Part shown: positions 51,201 through 59,112 of the stretch, piece by piece
Layout of the letters: each line of letters begins with the position of its first letter
How positions within the stretch are numbered: the first letter of the stretch is position 1
NCBI RefSeq assembly: GCF_003096415.1
Contig: NZ_QEKH01000017.1
Location: 59,578-123,577, forward strand
Length of the DNA: 64,000 nt
Source: Victivallis vadensis
GTDB taxonomy: Bacteria > Verrucomicrobiota > Lentisphaeria > Victivallales > Victivallaceae
Direction: 5' to 3'
The notes under the pieces: model-generated
Database searches by the model: none
The model's input: the letters and a program-made list of their open reading frames with translations, nothing else
What the model was told of the DNA's origin: nothing
Translations under genes and position numbers: made by a program

Positions 51201-51979
51201 AGCGCCCCGCCCTGCAGCGGGAAATCGTTCACGGAGCCGTACAGGTCGCGCAGATCGCACTTCAGCTCCAGCGAGCGCGGCAGCAGCGCCTCGTTCAGCC
51301 GGGAATTCAGCTTCAGGTCGATCCGCCCCGAGTCGATGTGATTGGCCCGGCTGGACGAAAACCGCAATCCACCCGACAGCTCCGCGTCGAAGCTGCTGCC
51401 GTTGCGAAACTGCTTCGACTTCCCGGAAAGGTTCACCACCTCCAACGCCCCTCCGGCGTCCTTTGCGCCGTAAACCAGCGTGAACCGGGAATCCTCCAAC
51501 CGGATGCCGGAGAGGTCAAACTCCGGCGTTTTCCCCCCTTGGGCCGCATCTTTGCCGCCCGCGCTTTTTCTTTCGGCGGCCGTTTCCCCCCGGCTCAGCG
51601 GAGCCGCCGAATCGCGGAAACAGCTCCAGGAGCCGTCTTCCTGCCGGTACAGCGTGAAATCCCCGCGCCATACCCGGATATCGGAAAACTTGAGCACACC
51701 GTCCCACAACTCGCGCCAATGGTAACGGAACGTCCCCCTGCCCGCGGAAAAGATCGGATCGGCCTCGGAGCCGATCCGCAATTTTTCCACCGTCACGCGC
51801 GATTCAAGCCACGACCATTCGGCGCGCTGCGCCGAAATCTCCACCCCGGTGCGGCTGCTCGCCAGCGGCAGCACGACCCGGGTCAGAAAATAGGAGCCGC
51901 GGATGAAAAAAACAGCGAAAACAATCAACAGAATCGCCGGAATCATCCCCAGCAGCGTGAATTTCAACGGCTTCTTCAT
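48242..51979 (-). CDS. AsmA/TamB-like membrane-anchored protein
   Basis: This 1245-residue protein has a single N-terminal membrane anchor (KFTLLGMIPAILLIVFAVFFI) and a very long beta-rich periplasmic part, as in AsmA-like proteins that carry lipids between membranes. An Ala/Glu/Lys-rich linker (RHEAENKKNEAAATAEAESVKKEK) lies near residue 900. The C-terminal DUF-like AsmA segment (LNTSLLAREGLGTRLRTVRFSNGDVRL) follows. It implies an outer membrane. TatD follows after 5 bp. Confidence 0.82.
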   Translation of the reverse strand: MKKPLKFTLLGMIPAILLIVFAVFFIRGSYFLTRVVLPLASSRTGVEISAQRAEWSWLESRVTVEKLRIGSEADPIFSAGRGTFRYHWRELWDGVLKFSDIRVWRGDFTLYRQEDGSWSCFRDSAAPLSRGETAAERKSAGGKDAAQGGKTPEFDLSGIRLEDSRFTLVYGAKDAGGALEVVNLSGKSKQFRNGSSFDAELSGGLRFSSSRANHIDSGRIDLKLNSRLNEALLPRSLELKCDLRDLYGSVNDFPLQGGALSLDLDASGDDDEIDVTKLTLRQSLDGKPRSVVDVSGRIGWKPLSIDADFNTGQLSSEVTAILTDLFFGFNPGQATLGYQGKLSYNGRRLAADGQVRLTRKGDAIFGLERIALPDFRLEIDHDCSVDLESSSLDLAKFRLALITGDSESLLLKLREPVKYSWLTADRQPGRSANFDLEFRKFNLALLRFLSPPKARFRLDGGEMTGKIQLAFKHNLSAVSVLGSTRLSRARWRLDAEKRRLDGVTLGIDGELRRDFAFLVRDLSLSLQDRGVELGTLTFSGDGDALERSGRVKLRLDRGRPELLSWLFPEWERLLPEWNKLGLSTFSVAVNAEAGADGVWTVRGTEAALRRGTAEFSRLNVDSFRYMSGEKELRDTVRFRLSGGTEAMNLKPFLVSAGVVPEQGRLEWKFTGSLSRTLASLLVDGELTAEAMAVGYGRKSYRDFSLQNSFSVYMNDFNALDVKMFNFYMRRLGKPALRLECPGVWNFSEGSYRGDWAIRYLNEQFVQLLDPALAAAVQLTGSMQVIVRDHFETVRLAGAVECPRWLLPEPGVPLEGRLGFVLSKNPSELSLSQFQAALRRGGPLVDLSGGFRVDLVKPDGGVNLQLHSSLIDLDKLIELFQPIAAAAQARHEAENKKNEAAATAEAESVKKEKTAVPVVEKAPPPVLDFGPRPVDVEVLADEIRLSSGVSGSLNSRILFDRNRMNTNYFRIVLNQAQYDAELAAASGAEGVRCMARVRGSEPLALRPVIGLLLKADQTGLEGRLDDLDLRMEWLDDGAPDYFFRTLSGNLKLRINDLVVPNTVTSGPVGQLFLFPVDLVSQLRQMMPEQLGQLNTSLLAREGLGTRLRTVRFSNGDVRLRADDGRVTVEECRFDGDWVNRMTFSGSVELTGERKLDLISRLSVSGVQMVLPIHGTVSEPAVELNATASSSAKELLRKIGELKLIGLEVEPGTEAGAEPVIVLKDLPTGGTIREIHQIFSEFFKKKK

Positions 51980-52012
51980 GGGGGCAATCCGGTCGGTGAA
52001 CGCAGGTCAGGG

Positions 52013-52498
52013 TTACTGTCCCAACGCCTTTTTAAGCTCGTCCTGGAAAGCCATGATATCCGACTCGGTGGGCTTGTCCCCCTGCAGATTCTCGATGCCG
52101 AGACGGCCGTAGGAATCCACATACCAGTCGGCGGTCGAACCGCTCGCGAACTTCACCGTGCCGGAGAGCGCGGTTCCCGGCCGGACCAGCTTGCTCACCT
52201 CGACCACGGTCCTGCCGTCGCCGGGAGTCGCTTCCACCTCCGGTTCGATGCCCTCCTCCTCCTGCCGTTTCTTTTCGGCTTCGGCCCTGGCCTTCTCCTT
52301 CGCCAGCTCCTGCGCCTTCGGGTCGTTCGCATCCCAGTCGATGTTGTCCAGCTCGGAGGCGAGAATGCGCACATCCATGTAGGTCAGCTTGAGACCGAAC
52401 TCCTGATTGACCAGTTTCTGCACGTCGGAGAGATTCACGCCCTCGGCGATCTTCGCGGCCATAAACCGCTTGACTTCAAGTTCTTTTTGCTTATCCAT
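52013..52498 (-). CDS. Hypothetical protein with acidic coiled-coil linker
   Basis: This 161-residue cytoplasmic protein has an N-terminal helical part (ELEVKRFMAAKIAEGVNLSDVQKLVNQEF), a charged Ala/Glu/Lys linker (LAKEKARAEAEKKRQEEEG), a short beta-rich module (ALSGTVKFASGSTADWYVDSYGRLG) and a helical tail. I recognise no named family; similar architecture occurs in Lentisphaerota/Verrucomicrobiota hypotheticals (from memory, unverified). It lies 7 bp after der. Confidence 0.75.
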   Translation of the reverse strand: MDKQKELEVKRFMAAKIAEGVNLSDVQKLVNQEFGLKLTYMDVRILASELDNIDWDANDPKAQELAKEKARAEAEKKRQEEEGIEPEVEATPGDGRTVVEVSKLVRPGTALSGTVKFASGSTADWYVDSYGRLGIENLQGDKPTESDIMAFQDELKKALGQ

Positions 52499-52505
52499 AA
52501 CAATC

Positions 52506-54047
52506 TTACCCCTTCCTTCCGGATGAATTGTTGCGTCGTTTGGAATTCGGCTTCACCCGCCGCTTCGGTTTTTCCGCATCCCGTTTCGGAGCCGGTTTCC
52601 CGGCTTTCATCCTGCGCCGCGCCGCCGGCGACGGTTCGCGCCGGATGCTCTCGACTTTTTTCGGCCGGGCGCGCAGCTCCAGCTCAAGCGGCACCCCGGT
52701 CAGGTCGAACGCCTGCCGCAGGGTATTCTTCAAAAACGCCAGATAGTTGTCGGCGCAGTATTTCGGATTGTTCACAAAGAGCAGCACCTTCGGCGGCGTC
52801 ATGCCGACCATCGAAGCGTAATAGAGCTTCAGCGGGGCGGCCCCGACCACCGGCGGCGTGCTGCTTTCAAACGCATCCGCCAGCACCCGGTTCAGCACGC
52901 CGGTCGGGATGCTCAGTTCGAGCTGGTCCATCACCTGCGCGATGCTGTCCAGCAGCCCGTCGAGGTTGGAGCGGTCCTTCGCGCTGATGAACACCACCGG
53001 CGAGAAGTTCATGCCGGGCAGCGAATAGCGCAGCTCCTCCTCCAATGCGCGCACCTTGTGCCCGCTCTTGTAAAGGTCGAATTTATTCGCGACCACCACG
53101 CACGCCTTGCCCGCTTTCTGAATCATGCTCGCAATACGGCGGTCCTGCGCGGTCATCCCGTCGGGGCTGGCCTCCACCACGAAAAGCACCAAATCCGCCC
53201 GGTCGATCGCGGCCTGCGCGCGCATCACGCTGAAAAATTCGACCACGGTATCGACCTTGGCCTTCTTGCGCAACCCGGCGGTGTCCACCAGCACGGCGGC
53301 GCGGTCGCCCCCCTGATAGCGCAGCGTGAAATCCACGTCGATCGCGTCGCGGGTGGTCCCGGCGACGTCGCTGACCATCACGCGCTCTTCGCCGAGCAGC
53401 GCGTTGACCAGCGAGGACTTGCCGACATTCGGGCGGCCCACGACCGCGATATTCAGCGGCTTCACCGCCGGAGCTTCGCTTTCGCCGTCCTCCGACACAT
53501 TCTGCGGCAGCAGTTTGATCGCGGCCTCCACCAGCGCGTTGACGCCGCGCTTATGCAAACAGGAAACCGGAAAAATCTTCCTGAAGCCGAGCTTCATGAA
53601 CTCCACCGACTCGTGCTCCAGCGTCGGGTTGTCGCATTTGTTCGCGGCGAAGAGCACCGGCTTGCCGGACTCCCGCAGCCGGGCCGCGACCTCCTCGTCG
53701 AGGTTCACCACCCCGTCCTGCACGTTCGCGACCAGGATCAGCACATCCGCGCCGCCGATTGCGATATCGACCTGCGACGCGATGCGGCTGTCCCACATAT
53801 CCACTTTGCGCGTTTCACCGGAAAGCATCCCGAGGCCGCCGGTATCGATCAATTGAAAACGGCACTTGCCCCGGACCAGCGGCGCGACCACCCGGTCGCG
53901 GGTCACCCCCGGCATTTCGTGCACGATCGACAGCCGACGGCCCACGATCGCGTTGAAAAGCGAGGATTTGCCGACATTCGGACGGCCTACGATAGCGACG
54001 GTCGGAATGTGCACCGGTTTCGTTTCGCTGTTGTTCTGTTCAGACAT
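52506..54047 (-). CDS. der: Ribosome biogenesis GTPase Der (EngA)
   Basis: This 513-residue GTPase helps assemble the 50S ribosomal subunit. It has two tandem G domains, each with a GRPNVGKSS P-loop (near residues 20 and 205) and NKCD/NKFD motifs, and a C-terminal KH-like domain (LKLYYASMVGMTPPKVLLFVNNP). The tail is long and basic (RRMKAGKPAPKRDAEKPKRRVKP), common in Der and likely rRNA-binding. Confidence 0.96.
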   Translation of the reverse strand: MSEQNNSETKPVHIPTVAIVGRPNVGKSSLFNAIVGRRLSIVHEMPGVTRDRVVAPLVRGKCRFQLIDTGGLGMLSGETRKVDMWDSRIASQVDIAIGGADVLILVANVQDGVVNLDEEVAARLRESGKPVLFAANKCDNPTLEHESVEFMKLGFRKIFPVSCLHKRGVNALVEAAIKLLPQNVSEDGESEAPAVKPLNIAVVGRPNVGKSSLVNALLGEERVMVSDVAGTTRDAIDVDFTLRYQGGDRAAVLVDTAGLRKKAKVDTVVEFFSVMRAQAAIDRADLVLFVVEASPDGMTAQDRRIASMIQKAGKACVVVANKFDLYKSGHKVRALEEELRYSLPGMNFSPVVFISAKDRSNLDGLLDSIAQVMDQLELSIPTGVLNRVLADAFESSTPPVVGAAPLKLYYASMVGMTPPKVLLFVNNPKYCADNYLAFLKNTLRQAFDLTGVPLELELRARPKKVESIRREPSPAARRRMKAGKPAPKRDAEKPKRRVKPNSKRRNNSSGRKG

Positions 54048-54078
54048 AAAATGATTCCCGATTGTAAAATGGTTCCGC

Positions 54079-54891
54079 TCAGCGGAAGGAGTTGATCAGG
54101 TCGCGGAGCTGCCGCGCCGCCGCGCCGGCCGCCGCGCCGAAGTTTTCGCTCCTGTCGGCGTAGATGATCCCGCGCGAGGAGTTGATCGCCAGTCCGCCGC
54201 CGTTCGCGTCGCAGCCGAACCGGACCACCTTCTCCACGTCGCCGCCCTGCGCGCCGACTCCCGGCACCAGGAAAGGCATCTCCGGGCAAAGCCCGCGCAC
54301 GTGTTTGAGCTCCTCCGGGTAGGTCGCGCCGATCACCAGCGCCACGTTGTTGTTGTAGTTCCACTTGTCGCGGGCCAGCAGCGCGACGTGCTCGTAGACC
54401 ATTCTGCCGTCGCACATCAGGTTCTGCAGGTCGCCCGAATTCGGATTCGAGGTGCGGCACAGGATGATCACGCCCTTGTCCGCGTGGTCCAGGAACGGCT
54501 TGAGCGTGTCGAAGCCCATGTACGGATTCACCGTCACCGCGTCGGCCTGATAACGCTCGAACGCTTCGCGCGCATACATTTCGGCGGTGGAGCCGATGTC
54601 GCCGCGCTTCACATCGAGAATCACCGGCACCATCGGCGCGTGCTCGTGGATGTAGTCGATCGTCATCTTGAGCTCGTCGTCCGCCCCCTGCCCGGCGTAG
54701 TAGGCGGCCTGCGGCTTGTAGCACGAGACCCAGTCGCGGGTCGCGTCGACGATCGCCTTGTTGAATTCGAAAATCGGGTGTTCGGCGCCCTTCAGGCACT
54801 CCGGCAGTTTTTTGAGATCGGGGTCCAGCCCCACGCAGACCAGACTGCGGTTGTGCTGAGAGGCCGACTTCAACTTTTCCATGAAACTCAT
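54079..54891 (-). CDS. pyrF: Orotidine 5'-phosphate decarboxylase
   Basis: This 270-residue enzyme catalyses the last step of UMP synthesis. VILDVKRGDIGSTAEMYAREAF holds the catalytic Asp-Lys-x-x-Asp region in the form typical of the longer (type 2) PyrF. NRSLVCVGLDPDLKKLP is its N-terminal signature. It lies 7 bp after the Ser/Thr kinase and 31 bp before der. Confidence 0.95.
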   Translation of the reverse strand: MSFMEKLKSASQHNRSLVCVGLDPDLKKLPECLKGAEHPIFEFNKAIVDATRDWVSCYKPQAAYYAGQGADDELKMTIDYIHEHAPMVPVILDVKRGDIGSTAEMYAREAFERYQADAVTVNPYMGFDTLKPFLDHADKGVIILCRTSNPNSGDLQNLMCDGRMVYEHVALLARDKWNYNNNVALVIGATYPEELKHVRGLCPEMPFLVPGVGAQGGDVEKVVRFGCDANGGGLAINSSRGIIYADRSENFGAAAGAAARQLRDLINSFR

Positions 54892-54898
54892 GATGACA

Positions 54899-55924
54899 TT
54901 ATCCTTGATTCAGTTCTCGGTCATTCAAAACGATGGTGCGGTCCAGCACCATCGTACGGTCCAGATCGTCAATCGGGGCGGTCTCCTCCGGCGCGGCGCT
55001 CCCGAATCTGCCGGGCAGCAGCTCGCGCATGTAATTGGCCAGCGTCACAATCGTCGGGCCGTAACCGTCCTTGTAGATGAAATACTCCAGGTCCTTCGCC
55101 AGAAGCGAGGTGTCCGAATAGCGGTCGGCGGGATCGTCCGCGAGCATCTTCTTCAGCATTCCGACCAGCTCTCCGGGCAGGTCGGCGGGAAGCTGCGTCC
55201 AATCGAGCTTGTTCTGCCGCACATTGTGCAGGATCTCAGTCAGCGACGGCGACAGGTCGCGCGCCATTTTCCCGGAAATCATGAAAAACAGCACGATTCC
55301 AAGCGAATAGATATCGCTGCGGAAATCCACCTCCTCCCGGCGCGCCTGCTCCGGCGCCATGAAAGCAAGCTTGCCCGACACCCGCCCGGCGAACGCCTGC
55401 GTGGTGATCCGCGCGATTCCGAAATCGGTGATCTTGGGCACCCCCTCGGTGTTGATCAGCACGTTATGCGGACAGACATCGCAGTGGACGATGCCGAGCG
55501 GCCGGCCGGCGGCATCCCGGCGGCTGTGCGCATAGGCCAGCCCGCGCGCCACCCGCGCCGCGATGAACACCGCCAGATTCAGCGGCAGCTGCCGCCTGAT
55601 CTTCAAATGAAAATCGATGAAGTCATAAAGCGAAATGCCGTCCACGAACTCCAGCACGAAGTAGTACCCCTCCGGGCACTGCGCAAGATCATAGATCTGG
55701 ACGATGTTCTCGTGGATCAGGTTCGCCACCAGCTTGGCCTCGCCGACAAAGTCGTCGACGTTCCGGCGGTCCCCCGCGAGCTTGTCGAGCATCATCTTGA
55801 TCGCCACCGTCTTTTCGAAGCCGGCCGCGCCGACCTTTTTCGCTTTGTACACCGCGCCCATGCCGCCTTCGGCAATCAGGTTCACAATCTCGTAATGATC
55901 GTTTGCATCCAGTTTGCTGATCAC
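54899..55924 (-). CDS. Serine/threonine protein kinase, non-RD type
   Basis: This 341-residue Hanks-type kinase shows the glycine loop EGGMGAVYKAKK (residues 19-30), Lys43 in AIKMM, catalytic Asp149 with Asn154, and DFG at 167-169. The HRD triad reads His-Cys-Asp (VHCDVCPHNVLI), so the arginine that normally clamps a phosphorylated activation loop is Cys148. There is no membrane helix or sensor domain; the tail repeats LDRTMVLDRTIVL, whose Thr residues could be phosphorylation sites. It overlaps the HD-domain gene by 4 bp. Confidence 0.88.
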   Translation of the reverse strand: MISKLDANDHYEIVNLIAEGGMGAVYKAKKVGAAGFEKTVAIKMMLDKLAGDRRNVDDFVGEAKLVANLIHENIVQIYDLAQCPEGYYFVLEFVDGISLYDFIDFHLKIRRQLPLNLAVFIAARVARGLAYAHSRRDAAGRPLGIVHCDVCPHNVLINTEGVPKITDFGIARITTQAFAGRVSGKLAFMAPEQARREEVDFRSDIYSLGIVLFFMISGKMARDLSPSLTEILHNVRQNKLDWTQLPADLPGELVGMLKKMLADDPADRYSDTSLLAKDLEYFIYKDGYGPTIVTLANYMRELLPGRFGSAAPEETAPIDDLDRTMVLDRTIVLNDRELNQG

Positions 55925-56514
55925 AGCTCTTTCTCCCCGAACTCAAGTTTCAACCGCTCAAGATTACGCATCACCCCGGCTCCGCGCAGCTCCTGCGCCG
56001 CCGGAGTGAAATACCGGAAATTCAACAGGAAAGCCGTCTCGAACGCCACCCATTCGGCGTCGTTCATCAGCCTGCCTCCGGCTGCCAGCTCTTTGCGCAG
56101 CAATGCGGCGGCCTCCGGAAAATCGTCGGCGCCGTTGCGCCCCATATCCGCATCGCACAGCAACTCCTCCGAAAAGTTTCGCGGCCGGGGCGGGAACTCC
56201 GTCGCCAGAATCAGCGCCGCAATCCGGTTCAGCTCTTCTTTCGGGAAACCGAAACGAGGCAGCACCGTCACCGCAATCGCCGCGGAAGCCGCCTCGTGGT
56301 TCCCCCCTCCCCGCGAATAACCGGTGTCGTGGAACAGGGCGGCGACCTGCAGCCGCAACAGCTCCGCCTCCCCCACTTTACTGCGGGTTGCAAACAAAGT
56401 CACGTCTTCCAATACCCACCGGGTATGAATCCGGGAATGGTAGCACCAGCGGGACGGATCCACATTCCGCCCGATGAAGTCGAATACCCAGTTTTTCACC
56501 GGCTCAAGCCGCAT
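55921..56514 (-). CDS. HD-domain phosphohydrolase
   Basis: This 197-residue protein has the HD metal-binding pattern: YHSRIHTRWVLEDV (first His), AALFHDTGYSRGGGNHEAAS (HD) and LLCDADMGRNG (distal Asp). Such proteins hydrolyse nucleotide or cyclic-nucleotide phosphates. The frame is open to 56685, overlapping the deaminase gene; I choose ATG 56514 (MRLEPVKNWVF), preceded by GGGATGG. A small palindrome TAGTA-N5-TACTA (56538-56552) sits just upstream. The stop overlaps the kinase start. Confidence 0.82.
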   Translation of the reverse strand: MRLEPVKNWVFDFIGRNVDPSRWCYHSRIHTRWVLEDVTLFATRSKVGEAELLRLQVAALFHDTGYSRGGGNHEAASAAIAVTVLPRFGFPKEELNRIAALILATEFPPRPRNFSEELLCDADMGRNGADDFPEAAALLRKELAAGGRLMNDAEWVAFETAFLLNFRYFTPAAQELRGAGVMRNLERLKLEFGEKEL

Positions 56515-56620
56515 GGTTCCATCCCTCTGTCTACAGTTAGTAGAATATACTACGAAACCCCTCCAAACGCAAGAACAAACTCCGGCGAATCTCGAAAATC
56601 CCGCTGCGGGACGGCGCGCC

Positions 56621-57886
56621 TCAGGAACGGCCGAGTTTGCGGCAGCAGGCGCGGGCCTGCTCCAGGATTTCGGTTTCGTTTTCAATCCGGCCGCTTTCCA
56701 TCAGCACCCGGCCGTCGCAGACCACGGTGTCGATCACGCTGGAATCAGCGGAGTAGACCAGATTCGCCACAAGGTTGTAATCCCCGGTCATCTGGGGATG
56801 GTCGAGCTTCACCAGCACCGCGTCGGCCAGCTTCCCCTCCGCGATCACCCCGGCGTCGATGCCGTAGGCTTCGGCTCCGCAGCGGGTGGCGAGGTTGAAC
56901 ACGTCGGCGTCGCGCGCCGCGGTCGGCAATCCGGACTCATGCTTGGCCAGCAACGCGGCGAACTTCATCTCGTCGAGCATCGAAAGATTGTTGTTCGACG
57001 AAGCGCCGTCGGTGCCGATCGTGACCCGGCACCCCGCCAGGTCGAAAGCATCGTGGAAACGGAACGCGCCCGAACAAAGCTTCATATTCGAACACGGCAT
57101 ATGCGCGATCACCGCGCGCCGTTCGCGGATCAGTTCGATGTCGTGATCCGTCAGGTGCGTGCAGTGGGCCAGTACGGTGCGCCGTCCGAGGATGCCGAGC
57201 CGGTCCAGGTATTCGATCGGCGTAAGCCCGTCATGGGCGGCCTTGCACTCCTCCACTTCGCGCGACGTCTCCGACGCGTGGATGTGGATCGCGAGATCGT
57301 TGGCACAGGCCTCTTCGGCGATCCGCCGCAGCACCGGTTCGGAAACCGTGTAGATCGCATGGGGGGCATAGGTAATCTGAATCCGCCCGGAATTGCCGCC
57401 GCGCGAGGCCAGCAGCTCCTCGTTGCTGCGGCGGTTGCGTTCGAGCACCTCTCCGTCGGAACCCGAAAGGTAGAGCAACCCGATCGCGGCGCGCACGCCC
57501 ATCTCCTCCGCCGCCCGGACCGCGCCGCGCTGATGCCAGTACATATCGCTGAAAAAAACGGTGCCGGAGCGGATCATCTCCAGAATCGCCAGCCGGGTTC
57601 CGCAGTACACATCCTCTTCGGTCAGCTTCGCCTCGGCGGGCCAGATGTAGTCGTTAAGCCAGGTGAACAGTTCCATATCGTCGGCATAGCCGCGCAGCAG
57701 CGTCATCGCCGCATGGGTGTGCGTATTGTAAAAGGGCGGAATCAGCGCCTTGCGCCCGCCCGCGTCGATCACCCGGTCCGCCTCTCCGGCGATCTCCGAA
57801 GCGATCCGTTTGAAACGGTTGCCCTCGACCAGCACATCGGCGGTTTTTCCATCCAGAATCACATTTTTCAGCAGCAGCGTACTCAT
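56621..57886 (-). CDS. mtaD: Amidohydrolase, 5-methylthioadenosine/S-adenosylhomocysteine deaminase-like
   Basis: This 421-residue zinc enzyme deaminates adenosine-type compounds. IPPFYNTHTHAAMTLLRGYADDMELFTWLNDYIWPAE carries the first metal histidines and is characteristic of MtaD/SsnA-type deaminases. HIHASET, a GRRTVLAHCTHLTDHDIELI metal His, and VTIGTDGASSNNNLSM complete the site. Its start overlaps the stop of the SAHH-like gene (57883-57886), suggesting joint handling of SAH or related nucleosides. Confidence 0.88.
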   Translation of the reverse strand: MSTLLLKNVILDGKTADVLVEGNRFKRIASEIAGEADRVIDAGGRKALIPPFYNTHTHAAMTLLRGYADDMELFTWLNDYIWPAEAKLTEEDVYCGTRLAILEMIRSGTVFFSDMYWHQRGAVRAAEEMGVRAAIGLLYLSGSDGEVLERNRRSNEELLASRGGNSGRIQITYAPHAIYTVSEPVLRRIAEEACANDLAIHIHASETSREVEECKAAHDGLTPIEYLDRLGILGRRTVLAHCTHLTDHDIELIRERRAVIAHMPCSNMKLCSGAFRFHDAFDLAGCRVTIGTDGASSNNNLSMLDEMKFAALLAKHESGLPTAARDADVFNLATRCGAEAYGIDAGVIAEGKLADAVLVKLDHPQMTGDYNLVANLVYSADSSVIDTVVCDGRVLMESGRIENETEILEQARACCRKLGRS

Positions 57887-58938
57887 AAAAACTCCTCCAT
57901 CAGCGGCAGTTCGGGAGCCACCGCGCCATGTTTGCGAACTGCGTCCAGAATCTTCTCTTCCAACTCCGGCGACGGCTGAACCAGCCCCGCCGGCAGGCCG
58001 CCCGCCAGCAGCACCGGAATCCCGGCATTGTCGAGCGCCATGGTCGGGTCGATGTATTTGAGCCGGGTCGGCTCTTCCAGTACGAAATTCAGCGGCGCCT
58101 TGCGGTTCAGCACCCGTTCGGCGGGCAGCTCCGGCCCGAACTCATCCTCCACGCCCATATTCGCGATCAGCGCATTTCCGGCCGCCAGCTTTTCCATATC
58201 GAAAGTCCCGGCCAGCGCCCCGGCCCGGCCGGTCGCCGAAACCACGCACCACACACCATCCAGCGCAGCCTCGACCGCCTCCCGGTCGCGGAAATCCACC
58301 AGCACGGCCCCCTCAGGCGGTTTCACCCGCGACGCGTCATCCACCACCGTGAGCTCCGCTCCCCCGAGCAGCGCATACATCGCGATGCCGCGCCCGACCT
58401 TGCCGCAGCCGAACAGCACGATCCGGCGCCCTTTGAAGTCACCATATCCGGCATGGGCCATCCCCCGCCGGAAACCGTCGCCGGTGCCCAGCCCGGTTTC
58501 AATCACCTTGATCCTGCCGTCATCCGCCAGAAAGACCGGCTGCCGGCACTCCCGGTAGCGGTACATCCCGGAGCGGGTCAGTTCGACATAACCGTATTTC
58601 GATTTCACCGCGGTATTGACTCCGGCGCAGTCGAGCACCACATCGAACTCCCGCCGGCGCGCTTCTTCCCCGGAGAGAACCGGAATCCCGAATTCCGGCA
58701 GAAGCCGCGCAATCTCCGGATCGTGCGGTATCCCGTCGCCCAGCACCACCGTCAGCTCCGCACCGCCGGCCAGCAGCGCCAGATATTTGGTCATCGTATT
58801 GCGAAAAACCGGCGTGCCGTCCAATACGCTCAATCCGGCCAGCGGCCGCACGGCACTCCAGGAGTCGATCTGAACACGCAAAGCCGGATACTCTTCCGCC
58901 CCGTAAAAGCCGGAGAGATAAGTCTGTAAATCTTTCAT
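57883..58938 (-). CDS. S-adenosylhomocysteine hydrolase-like protein
   Basis: This 351-residue protein resembles SAHH in the NAD-binding half (RRIVLFGCGKVGRGIAMYALLGGAELTVVDD) and in NTMTKYLALLAGGAEL, but it is 70-80 residues shorter than true AdoHcy hydrolases. The substrate-site region is altered (YVELTRSGMYRYRE replaces the usual lysine/aspartate segment). It may act on a related nucleoside or be regulatory. ATG 58938 with GGAAA upstream is preferred to 58998. Confidence 0.75.
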   Translation of the reverse strand: MKDLQTYLSGFYGAEEYPALRVQIDSWSAVRPLAGLSVLDGTPVFRNTMTKYLALLAGGAELTVVLGDGIPHDPEIARLLPEFGIPVLSGEEARRREFDVVLDCAGVNTAVKSKYGYVELTRSGMYRYRECRQPVFLADDGRIKVIETGLGTGDGFRRGMAHAGYGDFKGRRIVLFGCGKVGRGIAMYALLGGAELTVVDDASRVKPPEGAVLVDFRDREAVEAALDGVWCVVSATGRAGALAGTFDMEKLAAGNALIANMGVEDEFGPELPAERVLNRKAPLNFVLEEPTRLKYIDPTMALDNAGIPVLLAGGLPAGLVQPSPELEEKILDAVRKHGAVAPELPLMEEFL

Positions 58939-59049
58939 GATGTTTCCTGAAATTAATACTGGTACAGGTAATCTACACTCCGGACGGCAAATTATCAAGA
59001 AAAATCCGAAAATTCAAGGAATCCCGACTAAACGGATCGGAACACACCC

Positions 59050-59077
59050 TTGACAAAAGTTGAAAACGACCTATACT
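59050..59077 (+). promoter_or_regulatory. Strong promoter of hcp
   Basis: TTGACA (59050-59055), 16-nt spacer, TATACT (59072-59077). It leaves a leader of about 30 nt to the strong ribosome binding site GGAGGAGG before ATG 59113, which excludes the in-frame upstream start at 59050. Confidence 0.75.
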
Positions 59078-59112
59078 TCATTAATGAGGATCATAACCGG
59101 AGGAGGTTTTTC

